This document shows positions 1-7,128 of a stretch of 11,065 nucleotides of DNA, piece after piece (position 1 is the stretch's first letter; every line of letters begins with the position of its first letter). Source of the stretch: Pseudomonadota bacterium. Its GTDB lineage: Bacteria > Pseudomonadota > Alphaproteobacteria > Acetobacterales > Acetobacteraceae. The DNA is taken from the NCBI GenBank assembly GCA_021829055.1, contig JAJZCS010000042.1, positions 1 through 11,065 of the forward strand, read 5' to 3'. Made by a program: the position numbers and the translations under genes. The notes beneath the pieces were generated by a model, which saw nothing but the letters and a program-made list of their open reading frames with translations, had not been told where the DNA came from and did no database searches.

Positions 1-317
1 GAGTGTAGCGCGGATCGATGTGGATTTGGCGTGGTTTCTGGCCGTGATGTGGTGGCGAGCTTTGCCGGTGAAGCCATGACGTCAGATGTGGGAGCACTGC
101 TTCCGGACGCTGCGGATCGGGCCGAGGTGGCCAAGGTCCCATCTGCGTAGCGGATGGAAAGCCGCCGGAGGGGATCCGGCTGACGGAGCGCTTTGCGGCG
201 CGCTTCAGCGACCGCCGGCGGCCGGAGCTGGTCGAGCATGAGGTTGGCATCCTGGTGATGCAGCGCGTCGTCGGCATTGCCCTTGGCCACGAGGACCTGG
301 TCGATCATGACCGACTG
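1..317 (+). pseudogene. IS1380-family transposase, N-terminal fragment (broken)
   Basis: This is the N-terminal part of a DDE transposase of the IS1380 family. Bases 1-123 (frame 1) read ECSADRCGFGVVSGRDVV, then a stretch containing AMTSDVGALLPDAADRA, which is the usual IS1380 opening (a variant of the 'TSDAGALLL..ADRA' block). The window appears to begin only a few codons inside the gene. Frame 1 reaches a stop at 148-150. The reading continues in frame 3 from 174 with LTERFAARFSDRRRPELVEHE and then MQRVVGIALGHEDLVDHDRL, which is the conserved second block of the family. The two parts are separated by a 50-base insertion (124-173) that shifts frame and adds a stop. Homology ends at about 317, where the sequence becomes an IS256-type transposase on the opposite strand. 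The catalytic core and C-terminus are absent, so it cannot be active. Family identity is from recognised motifs; the junction is accurate to a few bases. Confidence 0.8.
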
Positions 318-530
318 GATCGTGCCCCACCGGGTGGTGTAGGAGCGGTCACGGTAGCCATTGCGCTGGTTGAGCCACTCAATCGAGCGCTCGCCAGGGG
401 CGGCGCTGCACCGCGCCTCGGTCTCCAGCGCCATCAGCCGCTCGGCGGCAAAGCCAATCATCTCGCGCAGAAAACTGGTGTCGGAGGACTTCTCCAAAAG
501 CGTGGAAAGAGCAATCTTGTCGTCGGTCAC
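318..530 (-). pseudogene. IS256-family (mutator-type) transposase, N-terminal fragment
   Basis: On the - strand a GTG at 530-528 opens a reading frame starting VTDDKIALSTLLEKSSDTSF, then LREMIGFAAERLMALETEA, and ending with ERSIEWLNQRNGYRDRSYTTRWGTI. The 'ERxxWxNxRNGYRDRxxxTRxGT' block is the N-terminal signature of IS256/Transposase_mut proteins, where the family continues with a 'xLxIPKLRxGSYFP' stretch. That continuation is missing: after about 71 residues the sequence switches to the IS1380 fragment. The DDE catalytic domain is therefore lost. An AAGGA ribosome-binding site lies 9 bases before the GTG, which supports this start, and lies inside a hairpin stem described separately. The family is about 400 residues long, so under a fifth remains. 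Confidence 0.82.
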
Positions 531-540
531 CGGAGTGGTT

Positions 541-573
541 CCTTGGGTTCGCGTTGAAACTCGCAACCCAAGG
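541..573 (-). promoter_or_regulatory. Hairpin covering the ribosome-binding site of the IS256-type transposase
   Basis: CCTTGGGTT at 541-549 is a perfect 9-base inverted repeat of AACCCAAGG at 565-573, with a 15-base loop. Read on the - strand, the AAGG in the start-proximal arm is part of the AAGGA Shine-Dalgarno of the transposase fragment that starts at 530. A transcript covering both arms would therefore hide the ribosome-binding site. Several IS elements are known to block translation from outside transcripts in this way; applying that here is inference. Confidence 0.5.
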
Positions 574-591
574 CTACCCAAAAACCGCGCC

Positions 592-612
592 GGTGGCCGC
601 CAATCGGCCACC
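592..612. repeat. Perfect 8-5-8 inverted repeat in the IS256-type leader
   Basis: GGTGGCCG (592-599) and CGGCCACC (605-612) are perfect inverted copies around a 5-base spacer. The repeat lies upstream of the IS256-type transposase fragment, between its leader hairpin (541-573) and the presumed outer end of the element near 630-640. It may be part of the terminal region or a secondary RNA structure of the element. Confidence 0.5.
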
Positions 613-824
613 TACACCACCAGTTGGGACACGACCTGCATCCTGCTCAGGCTTCCTACTCGTTACGGCCCACTGGATCGCTCAACCGCCCATGGCGGCC
701 TTTGTCACGAGCCTTCAGCCCGACCGGTTACCCGGCAACGCCGCTCGTCAGCAACCAGACCTGTCGATAACTATCGGGGTGGAACTTCCCTCCACTGGCG
801 TTACGCGCCGTCGGGGCACACTGA

Positions 825-842
825 GAAAACCGGGCTACCGGT
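825..842 (-). terminator. Possible weak intrinsic terminator after the flavin reductase-like gene
   Basis: On the - strand, ACCGG (842-838) and CCGGT (833-829) form a 5-base GC-rich stem with a 4-base loop, followed by TTTTCTC (from 828). It lies about 37 bases beyond the stop of the flavin reductase-like gene. The stem is short and the T-run is interrupted, so termination would be inefficient at best. Confidence 0.3.
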
Positions 843-878
843 CCATCCCTTGCAAGCCAAAGACAGAACAAACCAGCT

Positions 879-1442
879 CTACCCGAGCATTTCGGGCAGG
901 AACAATGATCGTCGGCTTATAACCCTACCCGATACCATGAAGATCCCGTCTCCAGTATAGTGAAGTGTCTCCGGGTATTTGGGCGACAGCGCCGCGTGGG
1001 CTTTGACGACCTCAAAAACAAAAAAATTATAGCGTTGAACCAGTGCGTCTTCGTACAGGCGGCACTCGAAGCTTGCATGACATTCCCGGATCATCGGGGC
1101 ACTCACCTCGTCCGCATCCTCGGCAGTGAGGCCAAACTCGGTAAATTTGTCGATTTGTGCACCGCTCGAATTGCCAATAGCAACCACAACATCGGTCAGC
1201 GCTGTTGTGGGAACGTTGATCACGCACTCCTTGCTGTCACGAATCATCTCGAAACTATAATTTTCTTCCGATACCATTATGCCCACCAAAGACGGTGAGA
1301 ATTCCAGAACCGTGTGCCACCCAAGCGTCATGATATTCGTCTTGCGTCGCCACCTCGATGAAACAAGCACAATCGGACCTGGCTCCAGGTACCGACGCAC
1401 CTTGCTTACCGGGAAATCCACCTTCTTCGGATATCTCACCAT
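879..1442 (-). CDS. Flavin reductase-like (DIM6/NTAB-type) FMN-binding family protein
   Basis: This 187-residue cytoplasmic protein belongs to the flavin reductase-like FMN-binding split-barrel superfamily (flavoredoxin/DIM6-NTAB type), which binds FMN and in many members passes electrons from NAD(P)H or iron-sulfur partners. The signature is FPVSKVRRYLEPGPIVLVSS near residue 10, TNIMTLGWHTVLEFSPSLVG (35-54) around the flavin-contacting loop, VINVPTTALTDVV (74-86), IGNSSGAQIDKFTEFGL (89-105), HASFECRL (122-129) and HYTGDGIFMVSGRVISR (161-177). I start at ATG 1442 because a GGAG lies 7 bases upstream and family similarity begins there; the frame stays open for 49 more codons upstream without family-like sequence. 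Length fits the family. It lies 220 bases downstream of treY on the same strand, so it probably has its own promoter. Substrate and partner cannot be told from sequence. Confidence 0.85.
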   Translation of the reverse strand: MVRYPKKVDFPVSKVRRYLEPGPIVLVSSRWRRKTNIMTLGWHTVLEFSPSLVGIMVSEENYSFEMIRDSKECVINVPTTALTDVVVAIGNSSGAQIDKFTEFGLTAEDADEVSAPMIRECHASFECRLYEDALVQRYNFFVFEVVKAHAALSPKYPETLHYTGDGIFMVSGRVISRRSLFLPEMLG

Positions 1443-1662
1443 GGCGGCACTCCAAAAACACCGATACCGATACGAACCTGGCCGCTCGACCTGAAAATAA
1501 CCGCAGGCACGCCCCGCGATGGCTGCCACCTGCCACGGCCATGGGCATCGTACCCCGGGGCCCGCCCTACGGGATAGTTCTGCCGCCATATCAAAAACCC
1601 GTAACGAGTACCTGAATCAGCGCATATGAGGATGCGAACCCCGACAGCCAAGACACTCCGGC
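1443..1662 (-). promoter_or_regulatory. treY to flavin reductase intergenic region (likely promoter region)
   Basis: These 220 bases separate treY from the flavin reductase-like gene on the same strand and probably hold the latter's promoter. A GGAG ribosome-binding site lies 7 bases before ATG 1442. A tandem 6-base repeat CGATAC CGATAC (1462-1473) lies about 20 bases upstream of that start. There is no clear -35/-10 pair and no convincing intrinsic terminator after treY. Confidence 0.3.
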
Positions 1663-4437
1663 TCACACGGCGCGAAGAACGGCCACTGGCAACGCGCCAA
1701 ACAATTCTGCCAGCAAAATCGAGGCGCCGCCGACAAAACTCCGACCTGTTAACAGATCAACGACTATTCCACCTTTATGCGAGCCGAGATCAAGGAACGT
1801 GCCATCCCAAGCATGGGGCGGTACCAGCGGAGCGGTCGCATCCACGAGCAAGCGCGCTGCGAGACGGGTCACCGCAACCACGAGATGATCGCTTGCACGG
1901 CTGCGCGCAAAGGCAAGCACGCGGTCGGACTGCGAGCCGGTTGCTTCCAGCGAGGCGTAGGATCCCTGCTCGAACAACGTCGGTCGCTGCCGCCGCTCGG
2001 CAAGCAGGCGAGCGATGACGGCCTGCTTGACCCGACCGTTTTCCCAATTGAAGACAAGATCGGCCAACTCATCAGTTGCCGCAAGTGAAACCGCACGGGT
2101 GGTGAAATCAACTGGACGCCGATTGTCCGGATCGACCAGGGACAAGTCCCAGAATTCTGCACCCTGATAAAAGTCCGGTACGCCGGGCGCCGTGCACTTT
2201 AGCACGGTTGCCGCCAGCCCATTAACCATGCCCGCCACGCCGATTCGCCGCGCAAATGCCGTGATGTCCCCGATCACGGCAGTGGGGCGAGAGGCGTCGA
2301 ACACACCTTCGAGAAACAATCGGCAGGCACTTTCATAGGCTTCGTCCGGCGCCGCCCATTCTGACCGTAGCTTGGCCTCTCGAATCGATTTTCGCCACCA
2401 TTCCCAAACGCGCTCAATAAAAACATCCATCGGCTGGGCCTCGTCGAGCGGCCACGCGGAAACAAGCGTCTGGTAAAGCATGCACTCGTCTGCTTCGGCC
2501 GGCGCACGGCCAGAGTCGAGTTCGCGGACCAGCCCGGCATCCAGCCGCAGCAAGCGGGTAAGCAGCGTCTCCCACTCGTCCGGAATTTCCGACAAAACAG
2601 CTAACCGTAGGCGCGTGTCCTCGCCCCGTTTGTGGTCGTGCGTCGCGGTAGCGAGCATTGCGCGTGGAAATGTCGCCGCGCGACGTGCCTGTGCAGCATG
2701 AAACCCGGTAGGCGTGATTGCGAACTGGACTGGTGTACTTCCGACCTCATTGCGCGAAAGCAGCCTGCCGTATCGATAGAAGGCCGTGTCTTCTATCGCC
2801 TTCGCAGCGACGGGGGCAGAGAGTTGCTGGAAGCGGACCATAGCACGTTGACGAAGCGGCCGGCGAGCAATTGGTTCGCGCGCCAGTGGGCGATCTGCGA
2901 GCCATGTACGAATCTGGTACAACAACGACCGATCAGCCACGCGGAAATTTCCGAGGGCGCGAGCCAGCGCCCAGTTCATTGTCTGCTCGTCAAAAGCAGA
3001 ACTGCCAGCCACGCCGGCGTAGATCCTGTATACTGGGAACTGGATCAGGAGTTCGGCAAGGGCGCGACGAATCGCAGTAAGCGTGATGTCGCGCGTGGCA
3101 AGGTTAGCACCAGCCAAGCGATGTAGCAGCGCAGATGCACCGTTCCATTCGCTGGTCAAATTATCCCGCAGGACCTGGCGGCGAGCATCGCGTTCCTCAG
3201 GTTCGAATTCAGCGGGCCGCCCGGTGAGCCGGTGCCAAAGTGAAGCGAGAGGTTCAGCACCAAGTGGGTCATGCAAGACGCCACCAACCTCGTTCATAAA
3301 ATCGTAACCGGTAGTGCCGTCGATCTGCCAGTCGGGCCGCAATCGCTCATGCAGTGCGAGGATCTTCTCAACGACAATCCAAGGAGGCCCGGGCGGCGCG
3401 TCCTTTGGCCGATCATGCCCGGCGACGGTCAGCACGCGGCGAAGTTTACGACAATAAGCGCGTGGGTCAGCCAACCCGTCAACGTGATCGATCCGAACTC
3501 CGTCAATCAACCCGCGCCTATAAAGATCCACAATCAACGCATGGCTTGCGTCGAAAACCCACGGGAGTTCGACACGAATACCGGCAAGCGTATTGATATC
3601 AAAAAAACGACGCCAGTTGATTTCGTCGGCTGCCGCCCGCCAGAAGGTCAGCCGATAGTTCTGTGTCTCTAGCAAAGCGTGCATCCGGGCACGGCCACTC
3701 TCGTTCGCAGTGTTGTACCGCGCGAGCACACTGTCCAGAGAGGTCTTACTCGGCTGTGTCGCAAGCGCTGCCGCGAGCCTGCTTCGTGCGGTCTCGGCTA
3801 ATGGGCGAGCAATTTCCTGTCGGTCAGCCAAGTCTGCAGCGCCGGTGAAGTGGGCGATCGCCTCGGCGAAACGTCGCGGTGCCGCTTGTAGCACAGCAGC
3901 TGCTCCGGCAGGCGACAGCGGAAACTCATTCTCGAAATACCGAACAAAGAGACGCCCCGCTTTCGCATCGCAGCCAAGGCGAAGGTTTCCGCCCTCGAGA
4001 GCGGCACCATAAGGCTCGCCGAGAAACGGCGCCATAACCTTGCCACGAAGCGCGACGTCCGGTGGCGACCAGTCAATGTCGAACGCATCAGCATAGGGGC
4101 TGACATGGCCCCATTCCAGGACATCCATCCACCAGCGATTGTCAGCGCCGCCAACCCCCATGTGGTTGGGTACGATATCAAGGATAAGCCCCATGCTCGC
4201 AGCATGAAGTGCGGAAACAAGCCGGAGCAATGCCGCCTCACCACCAATCTCTGGATTGATCGAACCGTGATCAACGATGTCGTAGCCGTGGGTTGACCCT
4301 GGTCTCGCGGTCAACAAGGGCGAGGCGTAGATGTGACTGACGCCAAGCGCGGCAGCATAGGGGACAACAGGCACCGCATCGTCGAGCGTGAAACCACGGT
4401 GGAACTGAAGCCGAAGCGTCGCGCGCGGCGTGCCCAT
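1663..4437 (-). CDS. treY: Maltooligosyl trehalose synthase TreY
   Basis: TreY (EC 5.4.99.15, GH13) isomerises the reducing-end alpha-1,4 bond of maltodextrins to the alpha,alpha-1,1 bond of maltooligosyl trehalose, the TreZ substrate, in the cytoplasm. From ATG 4437 it has 924 residues. The start PRATLRLQFHRGF is the usual TreY N-terminus, followed by VSHIYASPLLTARPGSTHGY and DIVPNHMG. The GH13 residues are visible: DGVRIDHVDGL at about 312-322 (nucleophile Asp), WIVVEKIL at about 353-360 (acid/base Glu) and ATHDHKRGED at about 598-607 (third Asp). TreY-specific blocks TTGYDFMNEV, QQLSAPVAAKAIEDTAFYR and LLSRNEVG are also present. The C-terminus DFYQGAEFWDLSLVDPDNRRPVD is intact, so the protein is complete. 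A TTG at 4455 is an alternative start; neither has a strong Shine-Dalgarno. It lies 121 bases downstream of treZ, same strand, and is likely co-transcribed. Confidence 0.97.
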   Translation of the reverse strand: MGTPRATLRLQFHRGFTLDDAVPVVPYAAALGVSHIYASPLLTARPGSTHGYDIVDHGSINPEIGGEAALLRLVSALHAASMGLILDIVPNHMGVGGADNRWWMDVLEWGHVSPYADAFDIDWSPPDVALRGKVMAPFLGEPYGAALEGGNLRLGCDAKAGRLFVRYFENEFPLSPAGAAAVLQAAPRRFAEAIAHFTGAADLADRQEIARPLAETARSRLAAALATQPSKTSLDSVLARYNTANESGRARMHALLETQNYRLTFWRAAADEINWRRFFDINTLAGIRVELPWVFDASHALIVDLYRRGLIDGVRIDHVDGLADPRAYCRKLRRVLTVAGHDRPKDAPPGPPWIVVEKILALHERLRPDWQIDGTTGYDFMNEVGGVLHDPLGAEPLASLWHRLTGRPAEFEPEERDARRQVLRDNLTSEWNGASALLHRLAGANLATRDITLTAIRRALAELLIQFPVYRIYAGVAGSSAFDEQTMNWALARALGNFRVADRSLLYQIRTWLADRPLAREPIARRPLRQRAMVRFQQLSAPVAAKAIEDTAFYRYGRLLSRNEVGSTPVQFAITPTGFHAAQARRAATFPRAMLATATHDHKRGEDTRLRLAVLSEIPDEWETLLTRLLRLDAGLVRELDSGRAPAEADECMLYQTLVSAWPLDEAQPMDVFIERVWEWWRKSIREAKLRSEWAAPDEAYESACRLFLEGVFDASRPTAVIGDITAFARRIGVAGMVNGLAATVLKCTAPGVPDFYQGAEFWDLSLVDPDNRRPVDFTTRAVSLAATDELADLVFNWENGRVKQAVIARLLAERRQRPTLFEQGSYASLEATGSQSDRVLAFARSRASDHLVVAVTRLAARLLVDATAPLVPPHAWDGTFLDLGSHKGGIVVDLLTGRSFVGGASILLAELFGALPVAVLRAV

Positions 4438-4558
4438 CAGAACCGGCAACCGCAATTAAAACCAATAATAGTATGCTGCCGATGGCTGCATGCACCCCAT
4501 GAACCCAGGTGGCGCTCTCGCTGGGTAGTGAGCAACCTCCTACCGGCGTCTCCAGAAG
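4438..4558 (-). other. treZ-treY spacer with a short hairpin
   Basis: This spacer of about 120 bases is long for two genes of one pathway. It contains ACCCAG (4503-4508) and CTGGGT (4521-4526), a perfect 6-base inverted repeat with a 12-base loop. No T-run follows in the direction of transcription, so it is not a standard terminator. No clear ribosome-binding site precedes either candidate treY start. The element could stabilise or process the mRNA, or the spacer could hold a second promoter; neither is proven. Confidence 0.3.
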
Positions 4559-6319
4559 TCATGGTGCAGCCAGCCAAGCAGTCGCGCTGAACGGCGGGAT
4601 GATGCCCGTCCGCAAACGCCCCTCCGGCACGGCCGCGATAACCTCCCCCCGGCCATGCGCGCAGGCCAACGGAGAGTCTCCGAAATTCGATGCAATTGTC
4701 AGCATCTCGCCCGTTCCAAGGCGCCATGCTGCCCGGATACCCGTGGTGCCAAGCGCTTCGGCACCGGTAGAGTTCGCTCCCGCGATACCGGGCCCAATCC
4801 GCATGTGACGGACAGCCAGAAGCCGGCGATACAGCACACGCCAAGCTGTTCCATCCTGTGTGCAACAGCTCGCGTCAAATATCGAGGCGCGGAACGTGGC
4901 AGGATCGTTCGGGTCCGGGATCATTTGTTGGCCAGCGACAAGGGAGGCAGCGTTGAAGTCAGCAAACTCCAAGCGCCGGCCATGCTTCACTGCCTCGGCC
5001 AGATCAGACGAGAGATGGTCCGTAAAGTACAGGAACGGCGTCGTCGCACCGCAGTCCTCACCCATGAACAGCAGGGGAATTTGCGGCGATAATAATACCA
5101 GCAGGATGGCAGCCCGCAACGCAGCGGGATCGGCAAGGGTGGTCAGCCGCTCGCCGAATGCGCGATTACCAACCTGGTCATGGTTCTGCAAAAAAGTTAC
5201 AAATGCCGTGGGCGGCAAGTGCCTGGTGGGCGTGCCGCGCGCCCTACCTTTGCGATACGCCGACGGTTCTCCCTGGTACGCAACCCCCTCGGCCAGACAT
5301 CGCGCCAACTTAACTGCGGCGTCGGGATAGTCGCTATAGTAGCCGCTCTGCTCGCCGGTCAGGAGCACGTGCAGGCAATGGTGTGTGTCGTCTGCCCATT
5401 GGGCGTCGTAAAGACCGTCACCGAGTAGCGTGCCATCATTTTTATCGTTTTCCAGCACAAGGTGGATATACCGGTCCGGTGCAACCGCGGCGCGGATCTC
5501 CCGCGCCATGTCGCGAAGGAAAGCACGGTCATTGATTGCGTGCACCGCGTCAAAGCGCAATCCGTCAAAATGGAACTCGTTGAGCCAATAAATCGCATTG
5601 TCAATGAAGAAACGGCGCACTTCGGGTCGGCGCGTGTCGATGGCACTGCCCCAAGGTGTGTCGACGTCGCCGCGAAAGAACTCTGGCGCGTAGCTTGGAA
5701 GATAATTTCCATCGGGGCCAAAATGATTGTAGACAACATCAAGAAACATCATCACCCCAGCCCCGTGAGCGCTATCAATCAAACTCTTCAGCGCATCGGG
5801 TGAACCGTACGCAACGTCGGGCGCGTACGGAAGAACTCCATCGTACCCCCAATTGTGACTCCCCGGAAAATCCGCGATTGGCATTAGCTCGACCGCTGTG
5901 ACACCGAGACCCACGAGATCAGGCAACATCGCCTGAATTCCAGCATAACCACCGCAGATCCCGGGGTGAACTTCGTATAGTACGGTCTCGTGCCAGGGGC
6001 GTCCGCGCCAGCTGCGAAATCGCCACTTGAACGTATCTGGGCCCACCAACACGCTTGCGTCATGCACATCACCGTCCTGAAGACGCGACGCGGGATCGGG
6101 GACAGCAAGATCGGGCGCGATGCGGAACCGATATCGAGCGCCGGGCTGCGCCGGTAGTTCGAGCACGAACCAACCGCCAGCGTGCGCCACCATAGGGACA
6201 GGAAGCGCACCATCAAGTTCAAGGCCAACCGTGTCCCTTCCCGGCGCCCAAAGTGTAAAGCGCGCCGTACCAGCGTCGATCATTCTGGCGCCGCTGCGAT
6301 GCGTGGCGGTGACGGTCAC
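4559..6319 (-). CDS. treZ: Malto-oligosyltrehalose trehalohydrolase TreZ
   Basis: TreZ (EC 3.2.1.141, GH13) hydrolyses maltooligosyl trehalose to free trehalose plus a shortened maltodextrin, completing the TreY-TreZ route. The 586-residue protein has the N-terminal beta domain (GTARFTLWAPG, about residues 17-27), then the catalytic barrel: TAVELMPIADFPGSHNWGYDG (141-161), FLDVVYNHFGPDGNYL (192-207), FHFDGLRFDAVHAI (249-262, nucleophile Asp257), HLVLENDKN (286-294, acid/base Glu290) and FLQNHDQVGNRA (376-387, Asp381). LLFMGEDCGATTPFLYFTDH is the conserved region following the barrel. Length is normal and there is no break. The longest open start is GTG 6319; ATG 6283 is an alternative, with family similarity beginning near there. 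The GTG overlaps the stop of a 19-codon reading frame that has its own AAGGA site, so translation may be coupled. treY follows on the same strand. Confidence 0.96.
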   Translation of the reverse strand: MTVTATHRSGARMIDAGTARFTLWAPGRDTVGLELDGALPVPMVAHAGGWFVLELPAQPGARYRFRIAPDLAVPDPASRLQDGDVHDASVLVGPDTFKWRFRSWRGRPWHETVLYEVHPGICGGYAGIQAMLPDLVGLGVTAVELMPIADFPGSHNWGYDGVLPYAPDVAYGSPDALKSLIDSAHGAGVMMFLDVVYNHFGPDGNYLPSYAPEFFRGDVDTPWGSAIDTRRPEVRRFFIDNAIYWLNEFHFDGLRFDAVHAINDRAFLRDMAREIRAAVAPDRYIHLVLENDKNDGTLLGDGLYDAQWADDTHHCLHVLLTGEQSGYYSDYPDAAVKLARCLAEGVAYQGEPSAYRKGRARGTPTRHLPPTAFVTFLQNHDQVGNRAFGERLTTLADPAALRAAILLVLLSPQIPLLFMGEDCGATTPFLYFTDHLSSDLAEAVKHGRRLEFADFNAASLVAGQQMIPDPNDPATFRASIFDASCCTQDGTAWRVLYRRLLAVRHMRIGPGIAGANSTGAEALGTTGIRAAWRLGTGEMLTIASNFGDSPLACAHGRGEVIAAVPEGRLRTGIIPPFSATAWLAAP

Positions 6320-6375
6320 AAGGCGGAATCCGCTGTTCGGTCCCTCCAGGTGACAAGCACATGGAAGACATCCAT
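6316..6375 (-). CDS. Possible 19-residue leader peptide overlapping the treZ start
   Basis: ATG at 6375-6373 opens a short frame, MDVFHVLVTWRDRTADSAL, ending in a TGA (6318-6316) that overlaps the treZ GTG (6319-6317) as GTGA. An AAGGA sits 9 bases before the ATG, whereas the treZ GTG has no Shine-Dalgarno at normal distance (the nearest GGAGGG is about 22 bases upstream). This arrangement fits translational coupling. I do not recognise the peptide. It could be a chance frame, or the remnant of an upstream gene end, and the true treZ start could instead be ATG 6283. Confidence 0.3.
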   Translation of the reverse strand: MDVFHVLVTWRDRTADSAL

Positions 6376-6488
6376 GATCGTTAGTTCCTTTAGAGCCTGA
6401 CCAAAAAGATACCTATCGCTTTCAATAGCGTGCGACTTTGCCGGATTGCAACAGCAAGGTGGGTTACGACGTCTCAAACAAAAGAACC

Positions 6489-6569
6489 GGTACGATTCTC
6501 CGGTGCCCGCAGCACTGCGAGGCGCGGACTAACAGAGCCCCTCGCAAAGGACCTGCCGAGAACCGTACC
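6489..6569. repeat. Nested inverted-repeat element upstream of treZ
   Basis: The outer arms GGTACGATTCTC (6489-6500) and GAGAACCGTACC (6558-6569) are inverted copies with one mismatch in 12. Inside them TGCGAGG (6516-6522) and CCTCGCA (6540-6546) form a perfect 7-base stem around a 17-base loop. As RNA this would fold into a two-level stem-loop on either strand. It lies 170-250 bases upstream of treZ. It could be a 5' leader structure, a small RNA or a miniature mobile element; I see no clear flanking duplication. Confidence 0.5.
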
Positions 6570-6812
6570 ATCAGCCGCATTCCCGATATCTGGGCGTGGC
6601 TCTTGTGCCTATAATCTTGCTGCTACAGCCACTGTCTCACATAAATGAAGAGCATTGACGCTCTAGGGCGATATTATCGATAGGTTTTCATTTTCCGGGA
6701 AACACAGACAACTTAATGTGCCGTTAGATTCTCTGCTTGACCTGTCGTCCTGATGAGACACTGCCCGAATTCCAAACAATGAAGAACAGACGTTTTTAAG
6801 TTTCAATATCCT

Positions 6813-6827
6813 GGCTCATAATGAGCC
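6813..6827. repeat. Perfect 15-base palindrome (operator-like)
   Basis: GGCTCATAATGAGCC is a perfect 7-1-7 inverted repeat in a gene-free stretch, about 300 bases past the marC stop and about 490 bases upstream of treZ. It has the form of a dimeric-regulator binding site or a short hairpin. No adjacent promoter elements are clear, so its role is unknown. Confidence 0.4.
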
Positions 6828-7032
6828 GTTCCGCCGCGAAGCCCGGCACTTAACCACGAAGCATAGGACGCATACATGCGTTGGATGCACAAGCACTGCA
6901 GGCCGTTGGTTCAGACTTCCGTCACTTGAGTTTGAGAAACCACGTGCGGCACTATTGTGCTGACGCTCCTCGCGCGCTGCAAAGCACGACGAGTCTCACT
7001 TCAGGCTTTTTGGCCCATAGCGCCGCAGGAGC

Positions 7033-7054
7033 GGTTTCAAGCGAAATTGAAACC
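7033..7054. repeat. Inverted repeat downstream of marC
   Basis: GGTTTCAA (7033-7040) and TTGAAACC (7047-7054) form a perfect 8-base stem around a 6-base loop. A competing pair, GCGGTTT (7031-7037) with AAACCGC (7055-7061), overlaps it. It lies about 75 bases beyond the marC stop. No T-run follows on the - strand, so it is not a standard intrinsic terminator, although it could protect the 3' end of the marC mRNA. Confidence 0.35.
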
Positions 7055-7128
7055 AAACCGCCAGGCGAACCGGGAGTAGGCCGAACACCCCAAGCCGGCT
7101 CCACTGGTCGCTTACCTGAGCATCAAAA

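Larger units (their letters stand above)
574..878. other. Gene-free stretch, probably IS end plus unrecognised flank
   Basis: I see no convincing gene here. The first 60-70 bases are probably the leader and outer end of the IS256-type remnant. The rest (about 640-878) is moderately GC-rich, with open frames on the + strand whose translations I do not recognise as a protein family. It may be further mobile-element debris, but nothing specific supports that. A weak terminator-like hairpin for the flavin reductase-like gene lies at 825-842. Confidence 0.4.
6376..7128. other. Gene-free stretch upstream of treZ and downstream of marC
   Basis: About 750 bases contain no recognisable gene. The part nearest 6376 must hold the treZ promoter, but I cannot assign a clear -35/-10 pair. 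Structures that stand out are an 81-base nested inverted-repeat element (6489-6569), a small inverted repeat AGAGC/GCTCT (6649-6664), a perfect 15-base palindrome (6813-6827) and an 8-base-stem inverted repeat (7033-7054) beyond the marC stop. Open frames here give translations I do not recognise. Confidence 0.5.

Noticed and set aside
361..960. Long + strand open frames at 361-960 and 554-922 as genes
   Set aside because: They overlap the IS256-type transposase on the other strand and a noncoding stretch, have no ribosome-binding site, and their translations match no family I recognise.
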